Assembly (NCBI RefSeq): GCF_008123515.1
Contig: NZ_VSSR01000047.1
Coordinates: 1-64,000, forward strand
Length of the DNA stretch: 64,000 bases
DNA from: Bradyrhizobium cytisi
GTDB taxonomy: Bacteria > Pseudomonadota > Alphaproteobacteria > Rhizobiales > Xanthobacteraceae
Direction of reading: 5' to 3'
The position numbers were made by a program, and so were the translations under genes. This document shows, piece by piece, positions 35,540 to 45,425 of the stretch. How positions within the stretch are numbered: position 1 is the stretch's first letter; the number at the start of each line of letters is the position of its first letter. The notes under the pieces are model-generated. The model saw nothing but the letters and a program-made list of their open reading frames with translations, searched no databases and had not been told where the DNA came from.

Positions 35540-36526
35540 ATGCGCACCACGATCCTCTTTGGCGGCTCCAATCGAGAGCGTCTGGTTTCCGTCGCTTCAG
35601 CCCAGGCGCTGCATCAGGCGCTGCCCGAGGCCGATCTTTGGTGGTGGGACGTCGAGGACAAGGTGCACGTCGTGCAGACCAAGCAGCTGCTCGAACATTC
35701 CCGGCCCTTCGAGGACGAGTTCAAGCCTGGCACGCGCGGCATTCCGCTGGCGCAGGCGCTCGACAGGGCCAGGACTGAAGACCGCGTCCTCGTGCTCAGC
35801 CTGCATGGCGGCAGCGCTGAGAACGGCGAATTGCAGGTGATGTGCGAGGCGCGCGGCGTGCCGTTCACAGGCTCCGGCTCGGCCTCCTCGCATCTCGCCT
35901 TCGACAAGATCGCGGCCAAGCGCTTTGCTGCGCTCGGCGGCGTGACGCCACCTGAGGGTATCGCGCTCGAGAATATCGATGATGCCTTCGCCGAGTACGG
36001 AAGGTTGATTGCAAAGCCGGCGCGCGATGGCTCCAGCTATGGCCTCATCTTCGTCAACGCCAAGCAGGATCTCGTCGCCGTCCGCAATGCCGCGAAACAC
36101 GAGGAATATGTGATCGAGCCGTACATCGCCGGCGTCGAGGCGACCTGCGGCGTGCTGGAGCGCACCGATGGCTCGATCATCTCGCTGCCGCCGATCGAGA
36201 TCATTCCGGGCGAGGGCAGTTTCGACTACGCCGCAAAATATCTTTTGAAGTCGACCCAGGAAATCTGCCCGGGCCGCTTCACCCCCGAGGTCACCGCCGC
36301 GCTCAAGACCCAGGCGATGCTGGCGCATCGCGCGATGTCCTGCGCCGGCTATTCCCGCTCGGACTTCATCGTCTCGGAGAAGGGGCTGGTCTATCTCGAA
36401 ACCAACACGCTGCCCGGGCTGACCAAGTCCTCGCTCTACCCCAAGGCGCTGAAAGCCGAGGGCATCGCGTTTGTCGACTTCCTCCGCGACCTGATCGAGC
36501 TGGCGGTGCGGCGGGTGCGGAAATAG
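35540..36526 (+). CDS. ddl: D-alanine:D-alanine ligase, divergent form
   Basis: 328 residues from ATG 35540; a TTG at 35507 overlaps the murB stop. It has an ATP-grasp fold: 'L-H-G-G-S-A-E-N-G-E-L-Q' (the usual HGxxGEDG with Asp replaced by Asn), 'G-S-G-S-A-S-S-H-L-A-F-D-K', 'K-P-A-R-D-G-S-S-Y-G', 'R-S-D-F-I-V' and 'E-T-N-T-L-P-G-L-T'. The position after murB and before ftsQ is the normal one for ddl. Its N-terminal part ('S-V-A-S-A-Q-A-L-H-Q-A-L') is unlike standard Ddl, so substrate choice could differ. Confidence 0.8.
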   Translation: MRTTILFGGSNRERLVSVASAQALHQALPEADLWWWDVEDKVHVVQTKQLLEHSRPFEDEFKPGTRGIPLAQALDRARTEDRVLVLSLHGGSAENGELQVMCEARGVPFTGSGSASSHLAFDKIAAKRFAALGGVTPPEGIALENIDDAFAEYGRLIAKPARDGSSYGLIFVNAKQDLVAVRNAAKHEEYVIEPYIAGVEATCGVLERTDGSIISLPPIEIIPGEGSFDYAAKYLLKSTQEICPGRFTPEVTAALKTQAMLAHRAMSCAGYSRSDFIVSEKGLVYLETNTLPGLTKSSLYPKALKAEGIAFVDFLRDLIELAVRRVRK

Positions 36527-36552
36527 TTAGGATTGGTTAACGGCTGAGAGGG

Positions 36553-36588
36553 CGAAAACGGCCGGTTTGGTGCCTAAAACCGGTAAAA
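36553..36588. promoter_or_regulatory. Conserved motif upstream of ftsQ, also found upstream of lpxC
   Basis: The 18 bases CGAAAACGGCCGGTTTGG, then 10 bases, then CGGTAAAA. The matching copy before lpxC (41300-41334) differs at two of 18 positions, and both copies have a GGTTAA a short way upstream. The remainder of the 347-base gap 36527-36873 has further GTTAAC sites (near 36642 and 36682) and a TTTACC-N5-TTTACC repeat near 36651, but no gene. It is probably the ftsQAZ promoter region. Confidence 0.45.
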
Positions 36589-36873
36589 TGCCGGATATCG
36601 TGGCATAACTGCCTCACAGAGCTGGGCAAAAAGCATTCTCCGTTAACGAACTTTACCTTTTGTTTACCAGGAAGTCCGAAGGTTAACGCTGGCGGCGCAT
36701 ATGGCGTTTTGGCTGCCGGTGCGTGAGCTGTTTCGGATTGTCCCCGACCGGCGAACGCTTTGAAGGGGAGCGGTTTCTTCTGCCGAAGACCCTCACCCGG
36801 CCCGGCAGACCGAGACGTCACATTCGCCAGGACCCGCGCGGTGTCGTGGGCAAACTGTTGACGAGCTCGTGCA

Positions 36874-37902
36874 ATGGATGGTGCAGGAAGCCTCACCCGG
36901 TCGTTTTTGAGATCGCTGAGGCCCCAAGCTGACCTGAAGGCGGCCGCTATCGGAGCGGTCGTGCTTCTGCGCGAGTGGGTCCAGGACAAGCGCCAGGAAA
37001 GACTTGAGCAGACGCGCGCTGCTGCAAAGCAAAGGATCAAGGCCAAGGCTGTCGTCGAGCGCGAGCCGCCACCGCGCCTGGTCGCGCTGGTCGAGCGCTA
37101 TCTGCCGCGCCGGGTCGGGATCAGCTTGACCGTGCTGCTGCTAATCGGCAGCTGCGGCCTCGGCACCGTCAAGGGCGGCCATCTCCAGGATTTCATCACG
37201 GCGGTCAGCGACGCGCGCAACGCCATGGCCAATTCGGCCGGCTTCCGCATCACCTCGGTCGTGATCAACGGCCGCAAGCAGCTCAGCCAGGACGAGATCC
37301 TCGCGATCGGCGGCGTCAGCGGCCGCTCTTCGCTGCTGTTCCTCGCTGCCGATGACGTCCGCGATAAGCTCAAGGCCAATCCCTGGATTGCGGACGCGAC
37401 CGTGCTGAAGCTCTATCCGGGCCGGCTCATGATCGAGATCACCGAGCGCAAGGCGTTCGCGCTGTGGCAGGATGCCGGCCGGCTTTCCGTCATCGCCGAT
37501 GACGGCGCGCTACTCGAACCCTATGTCTCGCGCCGGTTCCTGTCGCTGCCGCTCGTGGTCGGCAAGGGCGCCGACACGCAGGCCCGCGACTTCCTCGCGC
37601 TGCTCGCCCGCTATCCGCAGGTGAACTCGGTGACGAAAGCCGCGATCTATGTCGGTGAGCGGCGCTGGAACCTGAGGCTGAAGGACGGCCTCGACATTCG
37701 CCTTCCGGAGCAGGATGTCGGCAACGCACTGGCTGCGCTCTCCAAGCTCGATAAGGACGACAGGCTGTTCTCGAAGGATATCGTCGCGATCGACATGCGC
37801 CTGCCCGACCGTCTGGTGGTGCAGCTGTCCGATGACGCCGCAAAGGCGCGCGAGGATCTGTTCAAGGACAAGAAGAAAAAGAAGGCCGGGGACGCCGCAT
37901 GA
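36874..37902 (+). CDS. ftsQ: Cell division protein FtsQ
   Basis: 342 residues. A long basic cytoplasmic part of about 90 residues and one membrane helix (about 90-112) come first. A POTRA domain follows ('F-R-I-T-S-V-V-I-N-G-R-K-Q-L-S-Q-D-E-I'), then the beta domain with 'L-Y-P-G-R-L-M-I-E-I-T-E-R-K-A-F'. FtsQ bridges FtsK and FtsL/B in the divisome. The C-terminus is Lys-rich (KKKKKAGDAA). Overlaps the ftsA start by four bases. Confidence 0.95.
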   Translation: MDGAGSLTRSFLRSLRPQADLKAAAIGAVVLLREWVQDKRQERLEQTRAAAKQRIKAKAVVEREPPPRLVALVERYLPRRVGISLTVLLLIGSCGLGTVKGGHLQDFITAVSDARNAMANSAGFRITSVVINGRKQLSQDEILAIGGVSGRSSLLFLAADDVRDKLKANPWIADATVLKLYPGRLMIEITERKAFALWQDAGRLSVIADDGALLEPYVSRRFLSLPLVVGKGADTQARDFLALLARYPQVNSVTKAAIYVGERRWNLRLKDGLDIRLPEQDVGNALAALSKLDKDDRLFSKDIVAIDMRLPDRLVVQLSDDAAKAREDLFKDKKKKKAGDAA

Positions 37903-39221
37903 CCGGTCTTGATCGCACCCAGACGCCGAAGACGCGCCCGATGCCGCACAAGCGCGGCGGTCTCGTCGCCTGCCTCGACATCGGCACCAGCAAGATCGCC
38001 TGCATGATCGCGCGGCTGAAGCCGTCGGCGCCGAGCGAGGCCTTGGGCGGCCGGACCCACGCGGTCGAACTGATCGGTTACAGCCAGATCCAGTCGCGCG
38101 GCATGAAGGCCGGCGCGGTGGTCGATCTCGCCGAATGCGAGCAGGCGGTGCGTCAGGCCGTCGGGCTTGCGGAGAAAATGGCCAAGGTCCGGGTCGAGTC
38201 CGTTTTGCTGTCAGTCTCCGGCGGTCGTCTCGCGGGCCAGCTGGTCGAGGCGGCAGCCGATATCCGCGGCGGCGCGGTGACGCCGGCCGATGTCAGCCGC
38301 GTCACCTCCACCGGCATGCGCCACGCCACCGGCGAGGGCCGTACCGTGCTGCATGCGCTGCCGGTCGGCTACACGCTCGATGGCGTCAAAGGCATCCGCG
38401 ATCCTCGCGGCATGGTTGCGCATCAATTCGGCGTCGACATGAACGTTGTCACCTGCGACGCCACCGTGGCACGGAACCTTATGCTGGCGGTGGAACGCTG
38501 CCATCTCAACGTCGAAGCCATGGCGGCGAGCCCCTATGTGGCCGGCCTGTCGGTGCTAACCGACGACGAGGCCGATCTCGGCGCTGCCGTGGTCGAGATG
38601 GGTGCGGGCACCACCACCATCGCGGTCTATTCCGGCGGACGTTTCGTGCACGCGGCCGGATTTGCGGTCGGCGGGCAACACATCACGATGGATCTCGCGC
38701 GCGGACTCTCGGCGACCATTGCCGATGCCGAGCGAATCAAGACGTTATACGGCACCGTCATCACCGGCGGATCGGACTCGCGTGAGCTGATGTCTGTACC
38801 GACAGCCGGTGACGACCAGGATCTGCCGCAGATCGTTTCGCGCGCCACCATCGCCACCATCGTCAAGCATCGTGCCGAGGAAGTCTTCGAAATGGTTCGG
38901 GACAAGCTGAAGGATTCGCCCTTCGCGGCAGAGCCCAAGGGCCGTGTCGTGCTCTCCGGCGGAGCCTCGCAGCTCACCGGCCTCGTCGAGCTCGGAACCC
39001 AGATTCTCGGCCGGCCCGTGCGGGTCGGACGTCCGCTCGGTTTTGGCCGGCTGCCCAACGAGGCGAAGAACGCCGCGTTCGCGGTGCCGGCCGGACTTCT
39101 CGTCTACCCGCAATATGTTCACCACGAACATGTCGAACCGCGGCAAACGCGGCAGCAGGTCAGGACAGGAACAGGCGGTTATTTCGGAAGGGTCGGACGA
39201 TGGCTACGCGAGGGCTTCTGA
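37899..39221 (+). CDS. ftsA: Cell division protein FtsA
   Basis: 440 residues, actin-like ATPase. Phosphate loop 'C-L-D-I-G-T-S-K-I-A', second phosphate motif 'V-V-E-M-G-A-G-T-T-T-I-A' and adenosine motif 'V-L-S-G-G-A-S-Q-L' are present. The C-terminal end ('G-R-V-G-R-W-L-R-E-G-F') is the amphipathic membrane-targeting helix. It tethers FtsZ to the membrane. Coupled to ftsQ by ATGA. Confidence 0.97.
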   Translation: MTGLDRTQTPKTRPMPHKRGGLVACLDIGTSKIACMIARLKPSAPSEALGGRTHAVELIGYSQIQSRGMKAGAVVDLAECEQAVRQAVGLAEKMAKVRVESVLLSVSGGRLAGQLVEAAADIRGGAVTPADVSRVTSTGMRHATGEGRTVLHALPVGYTLDGVKGIRDPRGMVAHQFGVDMNVVTCDATVARNLMLAVERCHLNVEAMAASPYVAGLSVLTDDEADLGAAVVEMGAGTTTIAVYSGGRFVHAAGFAVGGQHITMDLARGLSATIADAERIKTLYGTVITGGSDSRELMSVPTAGDDQDLPQIVSRATIATIVKHRAEEVFEMVRDKLKDSPFAAEPKGRVVLSGGASQLTGLVELGTQILGRPVRVGRPLGFGRLPNEAKNAAFAVPAGLLVYPQYVHHEHVEPRQTRQQVRTGTGGYFGRVGRWLREGF

Positions 39222-39308
39222 TGACCGCTTTCCTCAATTGTCGATTTTCACCAACTCCCGCGGCCGCAGGCCGGGGCGAACCCACGCGCGCGTGATCGAG
39301 AGGCAAAC

Positions 39309-41108
<1,800 letters not shown>

Positions 41109-41137
41109 GGATTGTTACAATAAGGCAGACGCAGAGA

Positions 41138-41172
41138 GGCCCCGGCGGGAAGCTTGCCGGGGCCTTTCCTTT
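41138..41172 (+). terminator. Rho-independent terminator after ftsZ
   Basis: A perfect 9-bp stem (GGCCCCGGC at 41138-41146, GCCGGGGCC at 41156-41164) with a 9-base loop, followed by TTTCCTTT. It should end the rsmH-to-ftsZ transcripts and make lpxC a separate unit. Confidence 0.85.
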
Positions 41173-41284
41173 GGTCCCGTGCATATCCGGATTGGGCGTT
41201 CAAGCAACTGATTTTAAATCATTAATTACAGGTTCGGTGCTTCAGTAAAGCTGCCGATAACGGCCCTAAACCCCGGCGCAATTT

Positions 41285-41339
41285 GGTTAAGCCTTGGCGC
41301 GAATACGGCTGGTTTGGGGTAACAATCGGTAAAAAAGCG
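41285..41339. promoter_or_regulatory. Motif upstream of lpxC shared with the ftsQ upstream region
   Basis: GGTTAA (41285-41290), CGAATACGGCTGGTTTGG (41300-41317), then CGGTAAAA (41327-41334). It is the counterpart of 36535-36588. It lies in the 362-base gap between ftsZ and lpxC, which otherwise holds only the ftsZ terminator and an AT-rich stretch (TTTTAAATCATTAATTAC near 41210-41227), a likely promoter zone. Confidence 0.45.
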
Positions 41340-41470
41340 TGAGTTGGCGCTGTTTAAGGCAGTGACTATGGTTCGGCGTGACTTGGGGATACGGAGATTC
41401 GGACGGTCGATCTCGATCGATCAGTCGGGTTTAGTATAAGTCGCAATGGGTCGTAGTGGGGCGGTTCCTG

Positions 41471-42433
41471 ATGAAATTTAGCCGGCAAACAACGCTTCGC
41501 GCGCAAGCCAGTGTGGCCGGCGTCGGCGTTCATTCCGGTCTTCCAGTCACCCTTACGCTCGGACCTGCACCTGTCGATACAGGCTTTATTTTTGTCCGCA
41601 CCGGGCTCGACGGACGTGACCGCGAGATCCAGGCGACCGCCGAGCAGGTGATCGCGACCGACTTCGCGACCGTCCTCGGTGATCGCAGCGGTCCGCTGGT
41701 TTCTACCGCGGAGCACGTGCTGGCTGCGCTGCGGGGCATGGGTGTCGACAACGCCACTATCGAGGTCGACGGTCCCGAGGTGCCGATCATGGACGGCAGC
41801 GCCGCTGCGTTCATCGCGGCGATCGATCAGGCCGGTATCGTCAACCAGCCGGCGCAGCGCCGGTTCATCCAAGTTTTGAAGCCGGTTTCGGTCAAGATCG
41901 GCGACGCCTTCGGCGAGATCCGGCCCTACGCCAACGGCTTCCGCGCCGAGGTGGAGATCGACTTCACCAATCCCGTCATCGGCCGGCAGAGCTGTGGCTT
42001 CGACGTGAGCCCCGAGCGCTTCCGCCGCGAAGTCGGCCGTGCCCGGACCTTCGGTCTGATGGGTGATGTTGCCCGGCTCTGGAGCGCGGGCTATGCGCTC
42101 GGCGCATCCTTTGAAAATACCGTCGTGTTCGACGACGAGCGGCTGCTCAACACCGAGGGCCTGCGCTACGCCGACGAATGCGCCCGCCACAAGGTGCTGG
42201 ACGTGATCGGCGATCTCGCGCTGGCCGGCCTGCCGCTGCTTGGCGCCTATCGCTCGGTGCGTGGCGGTCACAAGCTCAACCACGCCGTCCTGACCGCATT
42301 GCTCGCCGACCGTACCGCCTGGCGGGTGGTCGAGGGCGAAGCGGCCCGCCGCACCACGCGTCCTGTGGCCGAAGTCGGCAGCGGTATTGTTGGCGGCCGG
42401 ATCGCTGCGGCCTATGGGCCGGACGTGTCCTGA
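41471..42433 (+). CDS. lpxC: UDP-3-O-acyl-N-acetylglucosamine deacetylase
   Basis: 320 residues from the ATG at 41471, preceded by GTGGGGCGG. The zinc ligands are His82 (STAEHVLAAL), His240 and Asp244 (ARHKVLDVIGD); Glu81 is the catalytic base and His267 the proton donor (GGHKLNHA). LpxC carries out the first committed step of lipid A synthesis at the membrane. Its place after ftsZ is standard in Proteobacteria. Probably expressed from its own promoter after the ftsZ terminator. Confidence 0.97.
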   Translation: MKFSRQTTLRAQASVAGVGVHSGLPVTLTLGPAPVDTGFIFVRTGLDGRDREIQATAEQVIATDFATVLGDRSGPLVSTAEHVLAALRGMGVDNATIEVDGPEVPIMDGSAAAFIAAIDQAGIVNQPAQRRFIQVLKPVSVKIGDAFGEIRPYANGFRAEVEIDFTNPVIGRQSCGFDVSPERFRREVGRARTFGLMGDVARLWSAGYALGASFENTVVFDDERLLNTEGLRYADECARHKVLDVIGDLALAGLPLLGAYRSVRGGHKLNHAVLTALLADRTAWRVVEGEAARRTTRPVAEVGSGIVGGRIAAAYGPDVS

Positions 42434-42665
42434 AGCCTGCTGCGGCTGGCGTTTTGTCCGGGAAACTCCTGGTAACCATGATCGGCTAGCATTGCGGCGT
42501 TTTCGCCTTAATCCGGGCGGAATGCCTGCCTATCCGATAGGTTAACAATCGTTTTTCGGTTACACCGACGTGGTCGCATGGCAGGCACCACGGTCACATT
42601 TCGCGCCCGTGACGGGGATCATGGGCTGGCGGGCACCGCATCACAGGGCGTCAGGTCTTAAATTC

Positions 42666-43565
42666 ATGTCGGCACAGCGTATGACGCGCGGATATCTCTT
42701 GGCCTCTCCAAAAGCTCCGACCGGGATTCGTCGGCTGCTTCAGGCCGCGACCCTCTTTCTGCTCGCCTTGCCGCTGGCCGGCTGCGGCACCGGCTCGCTC
42801 TGGGACAAGTTCATCGCCAAGGACGATACCTTCGTCGAGGAGCCTGCCGACAAGATCTACAATGAGGGCTTGTACCTCATGAACGAAAAGAAGGACATGA
42901 AGGCGGCGAACAAGAAGTTCGAAGAGGTCGACCGCCAGCATCCCTATTCCGACTGGGCGCGCAAATCGCTGCTGATGTCGGCTTACGCGTCCTACCAGGG
43001 CGGCGACTATGACAGCTGCATCGGCGCTGCCACCCGCTACGTCACCCTGCATCCCGGCAGCCCGGACGCCGCTTACGCGCAGTATCTGATCGCCGCCTCG
43101 CACTACGACCAGATCCCGGATATCAGCCGCGACCAGGCCCGCACCGAGAAGGCGATCGCCTCGCTGGAAGAGGTGGTGCGCAAATATCCGACGTCGGAAT
43201 ATGCGACCTCCGCCAAGGCCAAGATCGAGGGCGCGCGCGATCAGCTCGCCGGCAAGGAAATGAATGTCGGCCGCTACTACATGCAGAAGCGCGACTACAC
43301 GGCGGCGATCAACCGCTACAAGGCCGTGGTGACGCAGTACCAGACCACGCGCCACGTCGAGGAGGCACTCTACCGCCTCACCGAGGCCTACATGTCGATC
43401 GGCATCGTCGGCGAGGCCCAGACCGCCGCCGCCGTGCTCGGGCATAATTTTCCCGACAGCCGGTGGTACAAGGACGCCTATAATCTTGTAAAATCCGGCG
43501 GTCTCGAGCCGAGCGAGAATCAGGGGTCCTGGATCAGCCGGACCTTCAAGGGGATAGGCCTCTAG
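42666..43565 (+). CDS. bamD: Outer membrane protein assembly factor BamD
   Basis: 299 residues. A signal with lipobox L-P-L-A-G-C (Cys40) leads into five tetratricopeptide-type repeats ('Y-N-E-G-L-Y-L-M-N-E-K-K-D-M-K-A-A', 'P-Y-S-D-W-A-R', 'P-G-S-P-D-A-A-Y-A-Q-Y'). BamD is the essential lipoprotein of the BAM complex that folds outer-membrane proteins. ATG 42666 is used, with ATG 42681 an alternative. The 232-base gap before it contains GTTAACAATCG and no gene. recN follows after 24 bases. Confidence 0.95.
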   Translation: MSAQRMTRGYLLASPKAPTGIRRLLQAATLFLLALPLAGCGTGSLWDKFIAKDDTFVEEPADKIYNEGLYLMNEKKDMKAANKKFEEVDRQHPYSDWARKSLLMSAYASYQGGDYDSCIGAATRYVTLHPGSPDAAYAQYLIAASHYDQIPDISRDQARTEKAIASLEEVVRKYPTSEYATSAKAKIEGARDQLAGKEMNVGRYYMQKRDYTAAINRYKAVVTQYQTTRHVEEALYRLTEAYMSIGIVGEAQTAAAVLGHNFPDSRWYKDAYNLVKSGGLEPSENQGSWISRTFKGIGL

Positions 43566-43589
43566 GTCTCGGCTAGGAAATCTGGTTCC

Positions 43590-45263
43590 ATGCTGGCGCG
43601 TCTGTCGATCCGTGACATCGTCCTGATCGAACGGCTCGATATCGAATTCGCCACCGGACTTGCGGTTTTGACCGGCGAGACCGGTGCGGGCAAATCCATC
43701 CTGCTCGATGCCTTTGCGCTGGCGCTCGGCGGCCGCGGCGACGCCGGCCTCGTGCGCCATGGCGCGGAGCAGGGGCAGGTCACGGCCGTCTTCGATATCC
43801 CGAAGAATCATCCCTCGACGAAAATCCTCGCCGAGAACGGGCTCGACGATACCGGCGAGATGATTCTCCGCCGCGTGCAGCTCGCCGACGGCCGCACCCG
43901 CGCTTTCATCAACGATCAGGCGATCAGCGTGCAGACCCTGAAGGCGGTCGGCGCCGCGCTGGTCGAGATCCACGGCCAGCATGACGAGCGCGCGCTGGTC
44001 GATGCCGCCACCCATCGCCGCCTGCTTGATGCCTTTGCCGGCCTCGAAAAGGATGTCGCGGCCGTCGAAGCCCTCTGGGACGCGCGCCGCACCGCCAACA
44101 CCGAGCTGGAAGAGCACCGCGCCGGCATGGAGCGGGCCGCGCGCGAGGCCGACTATCTGCGCCACGCCTCCGACGAGCTGAAGCGGCTCGCGCCGAAGGA
44201 CGGCGAGGAGACCTCGCTCGCCTCGCGCCGCACCACCATGATGCAGGGCGAGAAAATCGCCTCCGATTTGCGCGAGGCGCAGGAGGTCGTCGGCGGCCAT
44301 CATTCGCCGGTTGCCGCCCTTTCGACCGCCGTGCGCCGGCTGGAACGCCGCGGTGTCAATTCGCCGGCTCTGGTCGAGCCCGCGGTGAAGGCAATCGACA
44401 TCGCGATCAACGCGCTGGAGGAGGCCGACCAGCATCTCCAGGCCGCACTTGCCGCGACCGACTTCGATCCGGCCGAGCTCGAACGCATCGAGGAGCGGTT
44501 GTTCGCTCTGCGCGCCGCCTCGCGCAAATATTCGACGCCGGTCGATGGCCTGGCGGCACTTGCCGCCAAATACGCCGCCGACGTCGTGCTGATCGATGCC
44601 GGCGCCTCGCGCTTGAAGAAGCTGGAGCAGGCCGCGATCGAGGCCGATGCACGCTATGCGGCGGCTGCGAAAAAGCTCTCGGCAGCGCGGCAGAAATCGG
44701 CCGAGAAGCTCAACAAGGCCGTCAATGCCGAGCTCGCGCCGCTCAAGCTCGAACGCGCGAAATTCATGACGCAAGTCGCCACCGACGAGGCCGCGCCGGG
44801 GCCGCAAGGCTTCGATCGGGTCGAGTTCTGGGTGCAGACCAATCCGGGCACCAGGCCGGGGCCGATGATGAAGGTCGCCTCCGGCGGCGAGCTCTCGCGC
44901 TTCCTCTTGGCGCTCAAGGTCGTGCTGTCCGATCGCGGCTCGGCGCCGACCCTGGTGTTCGACGAGATCGACACCGGCGTTGGCGGCGCGGTCGCGGATG
45001 CCATCGGCGGACGGCTGGCGCGGCTTGCCGGCAAGGTTCAGGTGATGGCCGTGACCCATGCCCCGCAGGTTGCGGCGCGCGCCGACCAGCATCTGCTGAT
45101 TTCCAAGGATGCGTTGGACAAGGGCAAGCGCGTCGCCACCCGCGTCAACGCACTCGCCGCCGACCACCGCCGCGAGGAAATCGCCCGCATGCTCGCCGGC
45201 GCCGAAATCACGGCCGAGGCGAGGGCGGCCGCGGACCGGCTGCTCAAGGCAGCGACGGCCTGA
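43590..45263 (+). CDS. recN: DNA repair protein RecN
   Basis: 557 residues, SMC-like ATPase. Walker A GETGAGKS with Lys35, long coiled-coil arms (about 150-370), then the signature 'A-S-G-G-E-L-S-R-F' near 429 and Walker B 'L-V-F-D-E-I-D-T-G-V-G-G'. RecN helps repair double-strand breaks. It is linked to bamD as in many alphaproteobacteria. A run of seven T follows its stop and leads directly into a palindromic repeat. Confidence 0.96.
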   Translation: MLARLSIRDIVLIERLDIEFATGLAVLTGETGAGKSILLDAFALALGGRGDAGLVRHGAEQGQVTAVFDIPKNHPSTKILAENGLDDTGEMILRRVQLADGRTRAFINDQAISVQTLKAVGAALVEIHGQHDERALVDAATHRRLLDAFAGLEKDVAAVEALWDARRTANTELEEHRAGMERAAREADYLRHASDELKRLAPKDGEETSLASRRTTMMQGEKIASDLREAQEVVGGHHSPVAALSTAVRRLERRGVNSPALVEPAVKAIDIAINALEEADQHLQAALAATDFDPAELERIEERLFALRAASRKYSTPVDGLAALAAKYAADVVLIDAGASRLKKLEQAAIEADARYAAAAKKLSAARQKSAEKLNKAVNAELAPLKLERAKFMTQVATDEAAPGPQGFDRVEFWVQTNPGTRPGPMMKVASGGELSRFLLALKVVLSDRGSAPTLVFDEIDTGVGGAVADAIGGRLARLAGKVQVMAVTHAPQVAARADQHLLISKDALDKGKRVATRVNALAADHRREEIARMLAGAEITAEARAAADRLLKAATA

Positions 45264-45270
45264 TTTTTTT

Positions 45271-45378
45271 GTCCCGGACGCGCGAAGCGCGAGCCGGGAC
45301 CCAGAATGCCGCCCCCGTGGGCCCCGGCTCTGCAATGCACCGCTGAAGAAGCGCTGCATTGCGTCCGGGGAACAAGAC
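45271..45378. repeat. Dispersed palindromic element (GTCCCGGAC family) in the recN-ligA gap
   Basis: Opens GTCCCGGACGCGCGAAGCGC and closes GCGTCCGGGGAACAAGAC, with an inner GAGCCGGGACC/GGCCCCGGCTC pair. Same family as those around ftsW. Because of it, a frame open from 45306 runs into ligA, but it is not a plausible start. Confidence 0.75.
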
Positions 45379-45425
45379 CTCCGCCCACCTTTACCCTCCC
45401 GCCCGCTCCGTCGTATCCAAGCACC

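Noticed and set aside
36641..36690. CtrA-type sites (TTAA-N7-TTAA) upstream of ftsQ
   Set aside because: Only partial matches such as TTAACGAACTTTACC and TTTACC repeats are present, not the full pair, so no CtrA site is called.
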